5,423 bases of DNA from Planctomycetota bacterium (GTDB lineage: Bacteria; Planctomycetota; UBA1135; UBA2386): contig CANGSN010000242.1 in the NCBI GenBank assembly GCA_947455805.1, positions 1-5,423 of the forward strand. Reading direction: 5' to 3'. Below the pieces are notes generated by a model. That model saw nothing but the letters and a program-made list of their open reading frames with translations, searched no databases and was not told the DNA's origin. The position numbers were made by a program, and so were the translations under genes. Shown here piece after piece: positions 5,283 through 5,423 of the stretch (within the stretch, counting starts at the first letter, position 1; each line of letters starts with the position of its first letter).

Positions 5283-5423
5283 TCAATCGTCGCCGGCCGC
5301 GTCGGCACGTTCGCTGGCGGGTTCGCCCGCTGGTTCGCCTGCGCGTTCGCCCGCGGCGGCGGCCGGCTCGACGCCCGGCTCCTCCCCCGCCGGCGACAGG
5401 TCCGGTGCGTAGAGCACGCGCAG
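5283..5423 (-). CDS. C-terminal end of an unidentified protein with AGE[P/R] repeat tail
   Basis: Only the last 46 codons and the TGA at 5285-5283 lie in the window. The visible part starts LRVLYAPDLSPAGEEPGVEP and becomes a low-complexity tail made of four tetrapeptides (AGER, AGEP, AGEP, ASER) before the acidic end ADAAGDD. LRVLYAPDL could be the final strand of a folded domain, with the rest a disordered acidic tail, but I cannot name the family. The frame has the same G/C third-position preference as its neighbours. Being upstream of the DUF3352-like gene on the same strand with a 103-bp gap, it may or may not share a transcript with it. The call rests on an open frame with coherent tail composition, so confidence is moderate. 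Confidence 0.58.
   Translation of the reverse strand: MRVLYAPDLSPAGEEPGVEPAAAAGERAGEPAGEPASERADAAGDD
5304..5351 (-). repeat. Four 12-bp in-frame repeats coding AGE[P/R]
   Basis: Four consecutive 12-base units lie at 5304-5315, 5316-5327, 5328-5339 and 5340-5351. On the plus strand each contains the core GTTCGC. On the minus strand each codes one Gly/Ser-Glu-Pro/Arg-Ala unit near the C-terminus of the partial gene. The units differ mainly at wobble positions and at the Pro/Arg codon, so the peptide is better conserved than the DNA. Such a repeat can change copy number without shifting the frame. Confidence 0.75.

Overview
This 5.4 kb window is very GC-rich and gene-dense. Its coding regions have strongly GC-biased third codon positions and mostly weak or absent Shine-Dalgarno sequences. 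It carries several exported proteins with no clear enzymatic role. This fits a high-GC Gram-negative-type bacterium, and the secreted repertoire and poor ribosome binding sites lean towards Planctomycetota. That assignment is an inference: no rRNA or other phylogenetic marker is present.

Layout from left to right. A minus-strand run of three genes fills 1-2156. In transcription order these are an 83-residue cytoplasmic leucine-zipper protein (2156-1905), an exported protein with eight CxxC knuckles resembling the DnaJ cysteine-rich domain (1812-904), and an exported HtrA/trypsin-fold protein that has lost catalytic residues and runs off the left edge (864-<1). A 115-bp divergent spacer separates this run from a plus-strand RlmI-type SAM-dependent methyltransferase (2272-3276) that has no room for the usual N-terminal PUA domain. 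A 133-bp convergent spacer with two hairpins follows. Next is a minus-strand exported protein of about 589 residues (5179-3410), resembling the DUF3352 group and built from two tandem copies of one module. The right edge holds the last 46 codons of another minus-strand gene (5283->5423), which ends in an AGE[P/R] tetrapeptide repeat.

The methyltransferase is an ordinary housekeeping type of gene, probably acting on RNA. The most unusual part is the minus-strand trio. An envelope protein with eight CxxC motifs sits 39 bp upstream of an envelope pseudoprotease, and a small zipper protein leads the run. Possible joint roles, such as envelope protein binding or metal handling, are inferred from adjacency only. 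All three complete N-termini of exported proteins place Gln right after the predicted signal cleavage site. No RNA genes, insertion sequences, CRISPR arrays or phage genes were seen, and no gene-free stretch exceeds 300 bases.
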